This document shows, piece after piece, positions 6,458 to 14,497 of a stretch of DNA of 41,841 nt. Location of the stretch: the NCBI GenBank assembly GCA_017517745.1, contig JAFWYJ010000035.1, forward strand, positions 1 through 41,841, given 5' to 3'. Within the stretch, counting starts at the first letter, position 1. Each line of letters opens with the position of its first letter. The position numbers and the translations under genes were made by a program. Under the pieces are notes generated by a model. The model was given only the letters and a program-made list of their open reading frames with translations. It had not been told where the DNA came from and did not search any database. The DNA is from Clostridia bacterium (GTDB lineage Bacteria > Bacillota > Clostridia > Oscillospirales > CAG-272).

Positions 6458-9109
6458 TCAAAAGAATACGTCCGCTTCAACTCCGTCAGGCAGACGGTAG
6501 GCAAAGACAGGCTTGTCGCCCTCGTAGTGCCATTCGGTGTAAATTGCGCCGTGCTGAGAAATATATTTGACGGCAAAGGAACCGATTTCCTTCATGGGAT
6601 GCGGCTTCAGGGTGATTCTGCTCAGCCCCGGTTCGGAATCCTTGATTCTGATACCTCCAAGATATTCGAAGAACCAGCAGATCACAGAGCCCAACGAAAA
6701 ATGTGACATGCTCAAAGACTTGTCGGGATCTCGAAGACCGAGCCAGCTTTCGCTTATGGAGGTTGCGCCACCGCTGAGCATATCAAGCCACGAGGGGAAG
6801 GTGGTCTGCGTGATGAGGCGGTAAACCGTTTCAAGATATCCGTAATCCGCAAGGACGTCAAAGAGATATCTTGTTCCGATAAAGCCGGTTGTAAGGTGGT
6901 AATCTTCACGCTTTACGTATTCGTTGAGCGTATGTGCAAGTCGGGCACACGTTTCCTCGGGGCATATGCCAAAAGCAAGGGGAAGCACCAATCCGCATTG
7001 GCTGCGGGCATCGTAATCGTTCTCATTCTCCAAAAGATGAAGCTGATTGAAGAGTGCCTTTGCCTTGTCGGCTCTTTCTCTGAGCGCCTTGTGCTTTTCC
7101 GTCTCTCCGATTATGTCGGCAACCTTTGCCACACTGTCAAGCATGTGATAATACCAGCACCCCTTGAAGAATCGCTTTGAGGGAGAAACGCCGGTTGGAG
7201 AAAGCCAATCGCAATATTCATGGGTTTCTTCGTTTTCGGGCAGGATCATCCCCTCGTATTCAGTGCGCTTGTCGATCAGGGCAAGCATTTCGGGAAAACG
7301 CTTGCGAAGGATCTCCGTATCTCCGTAAAATTTGTAAAGGGTAAGGGGAATTTCGTAGGTTTCATCCTCCCATGCATAGGGGCCGGAATGCATCTTGATT
7401 CCGTTGTCCGTCCAACGAGAGAGAAAGGCGGAGTTATCGGTCAGCCAGCAGGCGGCATGGGAGAATACCGCGGCGTCGCCGTTCCAGAAGTTCTTTTCTC
7501 TGGTAGGGCAATCGGTAGGACCGTTGCAGATATTGTTGAACCAGGAGCGGCGGGCAGCGTCGAAGATTTTGTTGATCGCGGCATGCGGGGTGCTGATGCT
7601 GCCGGTTTCGACAAGGTCGGTGCGAAGCTCAAACGGAACAAGCTTTACCAGCTGCTCCAAGCTGTCAAGTCCCTCTATCCATAGATACCGATATCCCGTG
7701 TATGAAAATCTGCATTCGTAAGTTTCAAGCTCGGCGCCTTTTGCGGTATATACGTCAAGATTTCTCATAAAGTAAGGACTTCTTCCGTCGGGAGCACAAT
7801 CGTTTTGATAGAAAACGGTGGTATAGGCTCCGATTTCCGGAGAAATTCCGTCCTCGGCAAGTCGCTCACAGTAGCGTATTTTCACATCCTTGCCCGCAGG
7901 GAGGTCTCGGAAGGTGATCCTCATTCTGCCCGCAATGCAAGAACCGACGTCATAAAGCGGTGAGCCGTCCGGCAAAATCCTCAAAAGCTGCGGCTTGTAC
8001 TCCTTTGCCTTTTTTACAGAAGGATAACTCTGGAGGAGGAGGGTAGGGGATTCTTCGCGCAAAATATCCACCGGCTTGAACCCGTCAGCGTTCGCCGAGC
8101 ACCAGTTATCGATTTCCAGCCGAGCATCGTAGCGCTCACCGTACTGAAGATCGTTTTCGATCAAGGGGGATGGAGCCGCAATCCAGTCCTTGCCTGTGTG
8201 AACAAATTCCTTTTCGCCGTTTTTATATTCAAGCTCAAGTGTAGCGATCACGGCGGGAACCTTCGCCTCAAGCTGACCCCATGAGTGACAGTTATACCAA
8301 CCGTTTCCGGTGATCATACCGATCGTGTTTTCTCCGATTTTGAGTTGGGGAAGGATATCGAATTGTTGATATTCGCTGTGATAGACCTGTGAAAAAGGCA
8401 TAAAAAAGCCATCCGTCACTCTTTCGCCGTTGAGATACGGCTCATAACAGCCCAGGGCAGAGGAAAAGAGCATCGCCTTTACGGGAAGCTTCTCCACGTT
8501 GAAGGTTTTCTTGAAATAGAACGAACGGCGGGATTTTGCAGGATGCCTTTCCATCACGTTCAGGGGAGTGGTGCGATACTTGGTATAGGGAACGGCGAGT
8601 TCAAACCCATCGGGCTCCTCGGTTTCCCAGAAAGTAACGAAATGGATCTCGCGGAACTGTTCGTCGGTGAGGATTTCCTCGATGCCGCCGTCCTGATAAT
8701 AAATGCGCACGCCACCGGTAATGGCAGCACTGATGCGCTTATAGGAATCACTTTGGTAGCCTCTTATATGCAGGTTGTTATCTCCGTCACACAAAAGGTC
8801 GGTGATATCTGTGAGAGGGAGGTGCTTTGCATCGCATGCGACCCGCTTGCCATTGAGCCATATATCCAAAAGATTGTCACACAAGAATGCCATTTCGGCA
8901 CGCTCCACCTTCTTGGAAACAACAAACACACGCGATGCATGAAATCTTCTGTGTCCCACGGGCCAAATATATTTTGCGCAAGGAAAGCTTTCTTCCTTCG
9001 GAATCCCTGTCGCAGGCTCTTCCATAGCAGATTCGGATGCGGTTATATACCGCGCACCCGCAAAGCTGCGGTATTCGGTGCTATACCGAAAATTGTCCTT
9101 GCTTGCCAT
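6458..9109 (-). CDS. Alpha-L-rhamnosidase, glycoside hydrolase family 78
   Basis: An 883-residue inverting glycosidase predicted to remove terminal alpha-L-rhamnose from plant glycans or glycosides. It has no signal peptide, so it acts in the cytoplasm on imported substrate. Beta-sandwich domains occupy about residues 1-500, with the signature SSALGCYEPYLNGERVTD and NGWYNC. The (alpha/alpha)6 barrel follows, and a C-terminal beta domain ends the protein. The catalytic region DCPTREKNFWNGDA (about 530-545) keeps the Asp...Glu...Asp pattern of the family. SISESW (about 785-792) supplies the likely general base Glu. Length and domain order are normal. It is monocistronic with its own promoter. 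The AraC regulators further along are possible controllers. Confidence 0.9.
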   Translation of the reverse strand: MASKDNFRYSTEYRSFAGARYITASESAMEEPATGIPKEESFPCAKYIWPVGHRRFHASRVFVVSKKVERAEMAFLCDNLLDIWLNGKRVACDAKHLPLTDITDLLCDGDNNLHIRGYQSDSYKRISAAITGGVRIYYQDGGIEEILTDEQFREIHFVTFWETEEPDGFELAVPYTKYRTTPLNVMERHPAKSRRSFYFKKTFNVEKLPVKAMLFSSALGCYEPYLNGERVTDGFFMPFSQVYHSEYQQFDILPQLKIGENTIGMITGNGWYNCHSWGQLEAKVPAVIATLELEYKNGEKEFVHTGKDWIAAPSPLIENDLQYGERYDARLEIDNWCSANADGFKPVDILREESPTLLLQSYPSVKKAKEYKPQLLRILPDGSPLYDVGSCIAGRMRITFRDLPAGKDVKIRYCERLAEDGISPEIGAYTTVFYQNDCAPDGRSPYFMRNLDVYTAKGAELETYECRFSYTGYRYLWIEGLDSLEQLVKLVPFELRTDLVETGSISTPHAAINKIFDAARRSWFNNICNGPTDCPTREKNFWNGDAAVFSHAACWLTDNSAFLSRWTDNGIKMHSGPYAWEDETYEIPLTLYKFYGDTEILRKRFPEMLALIDKRTEYEGMILPENEETHEYCDWLSPTGVSPSKRFFKGCWYYHMLDSVAKVADIIGETEKHKALRERADKAKALFNQLHLLENENDYDARSQCGLVLPLAFGICPEETCARLAHTLNEYVKREDYHLTTGFIGTRYLFDVLADYGYLETVYRLITQTTFPSWLDMLSGGATSISESWLGLRDPDKSLSMSHFSLGSVICWFFEYLGGIRIKDSEPGLSRITLKPHPMKEIGSFAVKYISQHGAIYTEWHYEGDKPVFAYRLPDGVEADVFF

Positions 9110-9142
9110 ATACGTTCTCCTTTTGCGTTTTCAAGTGATTTA

Positions 9143-9171
9143 AGTATATCACAATTTGGAGAAAAAGTCAA
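9143..9171 (-). promoter_or_regulatory. Promoter of the rhamnosidase gene
   Basis: On the minus strand TTGACT and TATACT are separated by 17 bp, about 35 bp upstream of the start, which itself follows AAAGGAGAACGT. Confidence 0.8.
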
Positions 9172-9256
9172 TCCATAAAAAAAGGCGATTCCTATATTTT
9201 ATAGATGTTTCCGGTTCGGGAGCGCACAGGGAATCCCCTTGATTGCTACACATACC

Positions 9257-9288
9257 CAATTATACAAAATCAAAATTTTGTATAATTG
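9257..9288. repeat. Perfect inverted repeat, operator-like
   Basis: Two 14-bp arms (CAATTATACAAAAT and its exact complement) flank a 4-bp centre. It lies in the 340-bp divergent gap between the rhamnosidase and the flavodoxin-fold gene. There is no T-tract beyond the arms, so it looks more like a protein-binding site than a terminator. The rest of the gap (9172-9256 and 9289-9385) shows nothing I recognise. Confidence 0.6.
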
Positions 9289-9385
9289 AGGGGAGTGAAA
9301 AAGACGGTATTTCCCGTGTTTTGCCGTGATTTCAAGAAAGACGTGATTCTCAGAAGAAAATTTAATACTTTTTTCGAAAAAGCTA

Positions 9386-9414
9386 TTCCTTTTTTCAAAT
9401 TTATATGTTATAAT
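9386..9414 (+). promoter_or_regulatory. Probable promoter of the 9450 gene
   Basis: A consensus TATAAT (9409-9414) lies 35 bp before the start, with a weak -35 (TTCCTT) at 17-bp spacing. Confidence 0.5.
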
Positions 9415-9449
9415 ATCCCTATCAAGATCATTTCTATTGGAGGTTCAAA

Positions 9450-9875
9450 ATGGCTATCAAAATGCGTATTCTGTATGCTTCGAGCAAAAAGAAAATCAAC
9501 AACATCGCAAACCTGATCAAGGCTCAGTACGAGCTGGCATTCAATTCCGTCGACGTCATCCCCCCCGCATATTCCTGCGACAAGGAGCGCATCGTGATCC
9601 TCGCGGTATCCGCCAAGGGTGACATCAGCGATTCTCTCCGTCTGTTCTGCCGCGAGCTGACCAAGGCACGTGCACAGAACGTAGCTTTGATGATCGACGG
9701 CGACGAAAAGGTTGCTGCAAAGCTCAAAGAGACCCTGACCGAGGCAGGAACCAACGTCATCGACGAAGTTCTTTACGTCAAGGGCGGCATGCCCATCTTC
9801 GGCGGATCTGTCAAGCCCGAGGAAAAGACCGAGATCTTCGCATGGGTCGACCGTGTGATCGCAAATCTGAAATAA
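9450..9875 (+). CDS. Flavodoxin-fold protein lacking the usual FMN loop
   Basis: A 141-residue cytoplasmic protein with the alternating strand-helix pattern of flavodoxins: MRILYASSKKKINNIANLI, then RIVILAVSAKG, then NVALMIDGD, then EVLYVKGGMPIFGG, and a final helix. The first loop lacks the T/S-x-T-x-N(T) phosphate-binding pattern of true flavodoxins and is Lys-rich instead. FMN binding is therefore doubtful and the function unknown. The ATG follows TTGGAGG. Codon use is strongly biased (AAG, ATC, CTG), which suggests high expression. It has its own promoter and terminator and no functional link to its neighbours. Confidence 0.7.
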   Translation: MAIKMRILYASSKKKINNIANLIKAQYELAFNSVDVIPPAYSCDKERIVILAVSAKGDISDSLRLFCRELTKARAQNVALMIDGDEKVAAKLKETLTEAGTNVIDEVLYVKGGMPIFGGSVKPEEKTEIFAWVDRVIANLK

Positions 9876-9897
9876 TCGGACGTTGCCGTCCCATTCA

Positions 9898-9941
9898 AAG
9901 GGGTTGTCTCGAGCGTGAACTTGAGACAACCCCTTGGTTTG
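9898..9941. terminator. Terminator between flavodoxin-fold gene and AraC regulator
   Basis: A 13-bp perfect stem (AAGGGGTTGTCTC and complement) with a 12-nt loop is followed by a T-rich stretch. It lies between convergent genes. Confidence 0.8.
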
Positions 9942-9942
9942 T

Positions 9943-10800
9943 TTAATTTTTCTCATCGGTCGGCTTCTCGCACGGATCGCTTTTGCGGTAAGAACGCGGC
10001 GAGCATCCAACGTATGCCTTGAAAGTTTTGCAAAAATAACTGCAATCGTTAAAACCGGTTTGGAAAGCCACCTCGGTGATGGAAGGCGCTCCATTTGACA
10101 GCAGCGTCTTTGCTTTCTCAAGCCGATATGTCAAAATATAGTTTGAAAAACAACACCCGAAGTTTTTTTTGAACAAACGGCAAAAATAGTTGTTGTTGAT
10201 ATAGAGCGCGTTTGAAACAGAGTTTGATGTGATGGCGGACGAATAATGTTCGGCAACGTAATCCAATACTTTTTTTGCGAATCCGAGGTCGGCTTTGTTG
10301 GACAGAACGGGAGAAAAATGCCCGTTTTTCTTTAAGATCCCGAAAAAAAGCGACAAATTGCCCACTGCTTCAAGCTCCCAGCCCTCCGCGCCCTCTTCGC
10401 ACGAGCGGCAACTGTTTTCCATGCACGCTTGGAGCCGTTCCGCGTAAGGAAATGCACGATCGACCGCACATTTGGTTGATAACGTATGCCCTTCCAATCC
10501 CGTTTTTAAGGCTTCGTCGCACAAAAGGCATAAATCAAAGCAAATACAGACATAGGAGGTGTTTTCGCTTGTCGTTTTTGCGCGATGAAGCGCATACGGA
10601 GGGATGAGTAAAACATCCCCCTTTTTTATTTTGTAGCATTGTGTATCAACGTAAAAATCAGCACTTCCCGTCTTTACGGAAATCAACTCGATCTCCTTGT
10701 GCTGGTGAGAGATTGCCGCGATTCTTTCGTGTTCGTAATATGCGCGATAGATCGCAAAAGGGATCGTCGTGTATCTGTTTTTGAAATCATCTCTGAACAT
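9943..10800 (-). CDS. AraC-family regulator with cupin domain (regulator 1)
   Basis: A 285-residue predicted transcription activator. The N-terminal cupin (about 10-95; HQHKEIELISVKTGSADFYV and KGDVLLIPPYALH) should bind the inducing sugar. The C-terminal AraC domain (about 180-280) has two helix-turn-helix units and the signature ITEVAFQTGFNDCSYFCKTFKAYVGCSPRSYRK. The ATG follows TTGGAGTGACAA. It is divergent from the glycosidase-like/epimerase operon at 10920 across 119 bp. That arrangement, and the weak -35 region of that operon, suggest it activates those genes; this is inference. Confidence 0.88.
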   Translation of the reverse strand: MFRDDFKNRYTTIPFAIYRAYYEHERIAAISHQHKEIELISVKTGSADFYVDTQCYKIKKGDVLLIPPYALHRAKTTSENTSYVCICFDLCLLCDEALKTGLEGHTLSTKCAVDRAFPYAERLQACMENSCRSCEEGAEGWELEAVGNLSLFFGILKKNGHFSPVLSNKADLGFAKKVLDYVAEHYSSAITSNSVSNALYINNNYFCRLFKKNFGCCFSNYILTYRLEKAKTLLSNGAPSITEVAFQTGFNDCSYFCKTFKAYVGCSPRSYRKSDPCEKPTDEKN

Positions 10801-10869
10801 TTGTCACTCCAAGTCAATACAGTCATATTTTTTGGCAAAAAAATGATATAAGTTCCTAAAAAAATACAT

Positions 10870-10875
10870 TATAAT
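10870..10875 (+). promoter_or_regulatory. -10 element of the glycosidase/epimerase operon
   Basis: A TATAAT lies 45 bp upstream of the start with no recognisable -35 at the right distance. This fits an activator-dependent promoter in the 10801-10919 divergent gap. Confidence 0.4.
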
Positions 10876-10919
10876 TATAAATGATATTTTCGATTTTGTC
10901 AAGAGGAAGGAAAAACATC

Positions 10920-12320
10920 ATGAAAAAATTTGCCATCGTTTTCGGAGAGCAAAAAACGAATCTCCAAAAACAAGCCGTCGAAGAACTTTCTGCGATGATC
11001 GCCGAATATACCCGCGAGTATCCGCTTTCTTTCGCATACGAGAATGAGAAAGAACTGTCCGATTATAAATGCATTTATATCGGTACGAAGGCAAGCAATC
11101 CTTATATTCGGGCGCACTCGAAAGATATTCTTTCCAAGGCGGAAGAATACGTGATCAGAGTGGAAAACAACGTAGCCGTTATTGAAGGATATGACGATGC
11201 GGGTGCTTTATACGGTGCTTTGGATTTTTACAACAAATACATCGTAAAGCACGAGCATCGCGACAAGCCCCTCTATTGGACGAATTTTTTGGAGGAAGAT
11301 ACCCTGCCGAATTTCATGCACACATCCGCCCCTGCGGTCAAGGAGCGCGGTTTGTGGACATGGGGACACGTCATATACGATTACAGAGAATATCTTCACA
11401 ACATGATGAAGCTGAAAATGAACCGCGTTGTGATATGGAACGACTTTGTTCCCACAAACGCGAATGAAATTGTAGCATTTGCGCATTCCTGCAATATCAA
11501 GGTGATCTGGGGTTTTGCATGGCTTTGGGATACCAATTGTGGGAGGATCGATATTCGAAATTTAGAAGCCTGTCCGAGAGAGATTTTTGAGAAATACGAG
11601 ACAGAATACGCGGGCATCGACGGAGACGGTATCTATTTTCAAACCTTTACCGAGTGGAAGGATGAGGCTATTGAAGGAGTCAACATTGCGAGCGCAGCAG
11701 CAGATCTTGTGAACCGAACCGCTGCTTTATTCTACGAGAAATATCCGGAAATGGAGATCCAATTCGGCTTGCATGCGACCTCGGTGAAAAACCATCTTGA
11801 CGTTATCGGAACGGTAGATCCGAGGATCCGCATCGTTTGGGAAGATTGCGGTGCCTTCCCTTTCGCATATTCGCCGAACGACGTTGCAGATTTTGACGGA
11901 ACGAAAGATTTCGTGCGCCGCATCTCTCGGCTTCGAGGCGCGGATGACCGTTTCGGTGTCGTAACTAAGGGCCTTGTCAATCTTGATTGGTTGAAGTTCG
12001 AGCATTTAACAGGTCCTCAGACGATTGGCGTAAGCACGAGGCGCCTGAAAGCAAATCATTTGGAGGAGAAACAAAGGATTTGGCGCTATATTCAAGCGGG
12101 TTGGCTGGTGAATGCAGACAAGGCACATGAGATGACTCGAGAAATGCTTCGTTTGAAAAACGGCGATCTTAGTATATTGGCTCTGGTTGAGGACGGCTTG
12201 TTTGAAGAAAAAATCATGTATCCCGTCGCGCTTTTTTCCGAGATGCTTTGGGATTGCAACGACGCTCTGAGCACAATGATGAACGAGGTCGCGTTGCGAA
12301 GCTACGTCAGTTTTGCATAA
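10920..12320 (+). CDS. Putative glycoside hydrolase, unclassified
   Basis: A 466-residue cytoplasmic protein that I cannot place in a numbered family. The first 120 residues look like the GH20/GH67-type N-terminal alpha/beta domain (KCIYIGTKASNPYI, then EEYVIRVENNVAVIEG and DDAGALYGALDFYNKYI). The remainder has the rhythm of a TIM barrel: MMKLKMNRVVIWNDF, CNIKVIWGFAWLWD, DGIYFQTFTEW, EIQFGLHAT, RIRIVWEDCG. Acidic candidates for catalysis are in FTEW and VWEDCG. The ATG follows GAGGAAGG. It is 13 nt upstream of an epimerase, forming an operon divergent from an AraC regulator. This suggests it releases a sugar that the epimerase processes. Confidence 0.65.
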   Translation: MKKFAIVFGEQKTNLQKQAVEELSAMIAEYTREYPLSFAYENEKELSDYKCIYIGTKASNPYIRAHSKDILSKAEEYVIRVENNVAVIEGYDDAGALYGALDFYNKYIVKHEHRDKPLYWTNFLEEDTLPNFMHTSAPAVKERGLWTWGHVIYDYREYLHNMMKLKMNRVVIWNDFVPTNANEIVAFAHSCNIKVIWGFAWLWDTNCGRIDIRNLEACPREIFEKYETEYAGIDGDGIYFQTFTEWKDEAIEGVNIASAAADLVNRTAALFYEKYPEMEIQFGLHATSVKNHLDVIGTVDPRIRIVWEDCGAFPFAYSPNDVADFDGTKDFVRRISRLRGADDRFGVVTKGLVNLDWLKFEHLTGPQTIGVSTRRLKANHLEEKQRIWRYIQAGWLVNADKAHEMTREMLRLKNGDLSILALVEDGLFEEKIMYPVALFSEMLWDCNDALSTMMNEVALRSYVSFA

Positions 12321-12333
12321 GGAGGAGAAGACG

Positions 12334-13494
12334 GTGTACTACAGATCACAACTGACAGATACCCTTTTGCCCTTTTGGTTGGACAACGCGATCGATTGGG
12401 AAAACGGCGGTATTTTCACATGCCTTGATGAGAAAGGCAAAATTTACGGAACCGAAAAGAGTGTTTGGTTTCAAGGGCGTGCGCTATGGAGCTTTTCAAA
12501 GGCATATACCCTGATTGAGCGCGATCCGCGATATTTGAAAGCTGCAAAAAACATTTATGAATTTCTTGCCAAATGCACCGACACGGATGGCAGAATGTAC
12601 TTTACCGTTACGGCAGAGGGGAAAGGAATACAAAAGAGACGGTATTATTTTTCCGAAACCTTCGCCGCCATTGGTTGTGCCGAATATTATCGCGCGAGCG
12701 GAAACCGTCAGGCGTTACTTGATGCGAGGAAGTATTTCGATGTCGCTTATGAATGCTTTACGGGAGTCAGACAAAACGAGCCGAAATTCAACCAAGAAAC
12801 CGTTTGCCTGAAAGCCCTTTCACCAGTCATGATCATGCTTTCCACCGCACAAACGATGCGAGCGGCAGACATTGATCAAAAGGATCGCTATGCCAAAATC
12901 GCCGCGGAATGCCTTGACGAAATTTTGCACGGAGGATTTCTGACCGAGCGAGCGCTTCTGGAAAATGTTTCTGCCGACGGCAACGCTGTCAATACACCCA
13001 TGGGAAGGATCGTCAATCCGGGACATTCCATGGAGGCGGCATGGTTCGTCATGCTGGAGGGGCTTCTTGTAGATAACAAAGAGGCAGTCGAGGCAGGCAA
13101 AAAGATCATCGACATCACGATTCCGCTCGGTTGGGACAAAAAACACGGCGGAATGATCGCTTTCACCGATGTTTCGGGACAACCTCCCATGCAGCTTGAA
13201 TGGGATATGAAGCTATGGTGGCCGCAATGCGAAACCATGATCGCCGCGCGTCTGGCTTATAAACTGTTCGGGGACGAAAAATATTGGTGGCTCTACCGTG
13301 ACACGGAAGAATATTGCAAAAAATACTTTGTTGATGAAAAGTATGGAGAATGGTATGGTTATTTGCATTATGACAATACCGTTTCCACAACCCTGAAGGG
13401 CAATATTTTCAAGGGGCCGTTCCATATTCCGAGGCTCTATATGATTATGGCACTTTTTGAGAGCGGCACTTCTATTCAAACCTATGCAACATAG
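12334..13494 (+). CDS. AGE-family epimerase/isomerase
   Basis: A 386-residue (alpha/alpha)6-barrel enzyme of the N-acylglucosamine 2-epimerase superfamily, which interconverts C2 epimers or aldose-ketose pairs. The two key His segments are NPGHSMEAAWF (about residue 230) and KGPFHIPR (about 364). RALWSFSKAY and WWPQCETMIA line the pocket. The GTG at 12334 is chosen because AAGGAGGAG sits 7 nt before it; a frame-open ATG at 12313 overlaps the upstream gene. Members include GlcNAc 2-epimerase, cellobiose 2-epimerase and mannose isomerase. Sequence alone does not decide, though the pattern is closest to GlcNAc/ManNAc 2-epimerases. It is coupled to the putative glycosidase. Confidence 0.85.
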   Translation: MYYRSQLTDTLLPFWLDNAIDWENGGIFTCLDEKGKIYGTEKSVWFQGRALWSFSKAYTLIERDPRYLKAAKNIYEFLAKCTDTDGRMYFTVTAEGKGIQKRRYYFSETFAAIGCAEYYRASGNRQALLDARKYFDVAYECFTGVRQNEPKFNQETVCLKALSPVMIMLSTAQTMRAADIDQKDRYAKIAAECLDEILHGGFLTERALLENVSADGNAVNTPMGRIVNPGHSMEAAWFVMLEGLLVDNKEAVEAGKKIIDITIPLGWDKKHGGMIAFTDVSGQPPMQLEWDMKLWWPQCETMIAARLAYKLFGDEKYWWLYRDTEEYCKKYFVDEKYGEWYGYLHYDNTVSTTLKGNIFKGPFHIPRLYMIMALFESGTSIQTYAT

Positions 13495-13524
13495 TTCTCT
13501 TCCCTATTTGATATGATCAACCGA

Positions 13525-13554
13525 AAAAGCCACCGACAATCGTCGGTGGCTTTT
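13525..13554. terminator. Bidirectional terminator after the epimerase operon
   Basis: The stem AAAAGCCACCGAC and its complement with an AATC loop ends in TTTT on both strands, between convergent genes. Confidence 0.85.
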
Positions 13555-13586
13555 GACTGTTACGTTTTTGATGGGAGGCGTTGAAT

Positions 13587-14354
13587 TCAGGAACGTGATT
13601 TTTCGGACTTCCAATATGCCGGACTGACGCCGAAGCGGCGCTTGAACATTTTGGAAAAATTTCCCGCATCGTCATAGCCGCAAAGATGCGCCGTCTCGTC
13701 CACAGAAAAGCCCTCCGAAAGCCGTTGGCGAGCCTCTTCCATGCGCACCGAGATCAGATATTCTTGAACGCTTTGTCCCGTCCGCTCCTTGAAGAGCCTG
13801 GAAAGATAGCGACGGTCAAGATTCATCTTTTGTGCGATCTCCTCCACGCGCAACGGCGACATATAAAGCGTGTTGATATAGTCCTTCACACGTCTGACGT
13901 AGTGATTGTTCGACTTTTTTACGTTGCTGTAAAAGATTTCGGCGTACATACGAAACAACAGCCCCGCCACCAGATATTCCCGAACGGAAGAATCGCGGAG
14001 CGCGATCATCTCATCAATCACACCGGACGGAAATGAAATAACCACAGGCAACTCGGCAAATTTCTTTGACATCTCGCCGTCAAATCCGATCCATTGATAG
14101 CTCCACGGATTTTGCGGATCGGCAGTATAGGTAACCACCTCGTCCGGCAAAATGATGAAGGCTTCCCCCGCGTTCACCCGATAGGACTCCCCTCCTTTAT
14201 ACACCATTCCCGATCCTTGCGTCACATAGTGGATCAGTGTGTACTTTCGGACGGCAGGACCAAACGAATGCCCCGGTTCGCAGTCCTCACAACCGCAAAG
14301 CAACGGATTGAGATCTGAAAAATGGCGATTCAGCAAAGCAAACTCCATTTTCAT
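13587..14354 (-). CDS. AraC-family regulator, MsmR/RafR-like (regulator 2)
   Basis: A 255-residue predicted activator. The N-terminal cupin (about 25-95; IHYVTQGSGMVYKGGESYRV, then GEAFIILPDEVVTY and WSYQWIGFDG) is typical of MsmR/RafR-type regulators that sense alpha-galactosides. The C-terminal AraC domain runs from about 155 to 250 (LRVEEIAQKMNLDRRYLSRLFKE; LCGYDDAGNFSKMFKRRFGVSPAYWK). The start follows GGGGGTGACACTCA. It is divergent from two GH4 enzymes whose active-site motif is also of the alpha-galactosidase type, so the sensor and the enzymes agree. Its promoter abuts theirs. Regulation of the GH4 operon is a strong inference. Confidence 0.88.
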   Translation of the reverse strand: MKMEFALLNRHFSDLNPLLCGCEDCEPGHSFGPAVRKYTLIHYVTQGSGMVYKGGESYRVNAGEAFIILPDEVVTYTADPQNPWSYQWIGFDGEMSKKFAELPVVISFPSGVIDEMIALRDSSVREYLVAGLLFRMYAEIFYSNVKKSNNHYVRRVKDYINTLYMSPLRVEEIAQKMNLDRRYLSRLFKERTGQSVQEYLISVRMEEARQRLSEGFSVDETAHLCGYDDAGNFSKMFKRRFGVSPAYWKSEKSRS

Positions 14355-14380
14355 TGAGTGTCACCCCCTTCAATAGTTAC

Positions 14381-14410
14381 ATTATACCATATTTAAGTTA
14401 CACTTTGCAA
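14381..14410 (-). promoter_or_regulatory. Promoter of AraC regulator 2
   Basis: On the minus strand TTGCAA and TATAAT are separated by 18 bp. Its -35 box directly abuts the -35 box of the GH4 promoter. Confidence 0.7.
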
Positions 14411-14439
14411 TAGACTTTTGAAAAAAATCATGCTATAAT
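14411..14439 (+). promoter_or_regulatory. Promoter of the tandem GH4 genes
   Basis: A weak -35 (TAGACT) and a perfect TATAAT are separated by 17 bp. The weak -35 next to the regulator promoter fits activation by AraC regulator 2. A small stem-loop, GGTTCC/GGAACC (14460-14474), lies in the leader. Confidence 0.65.
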
Positions 14440-14497
14440 ATGCTCATAACAATAAAAAAGGTTCCGCCGGAACCAAAATCAATAAGGAGAAACTACC

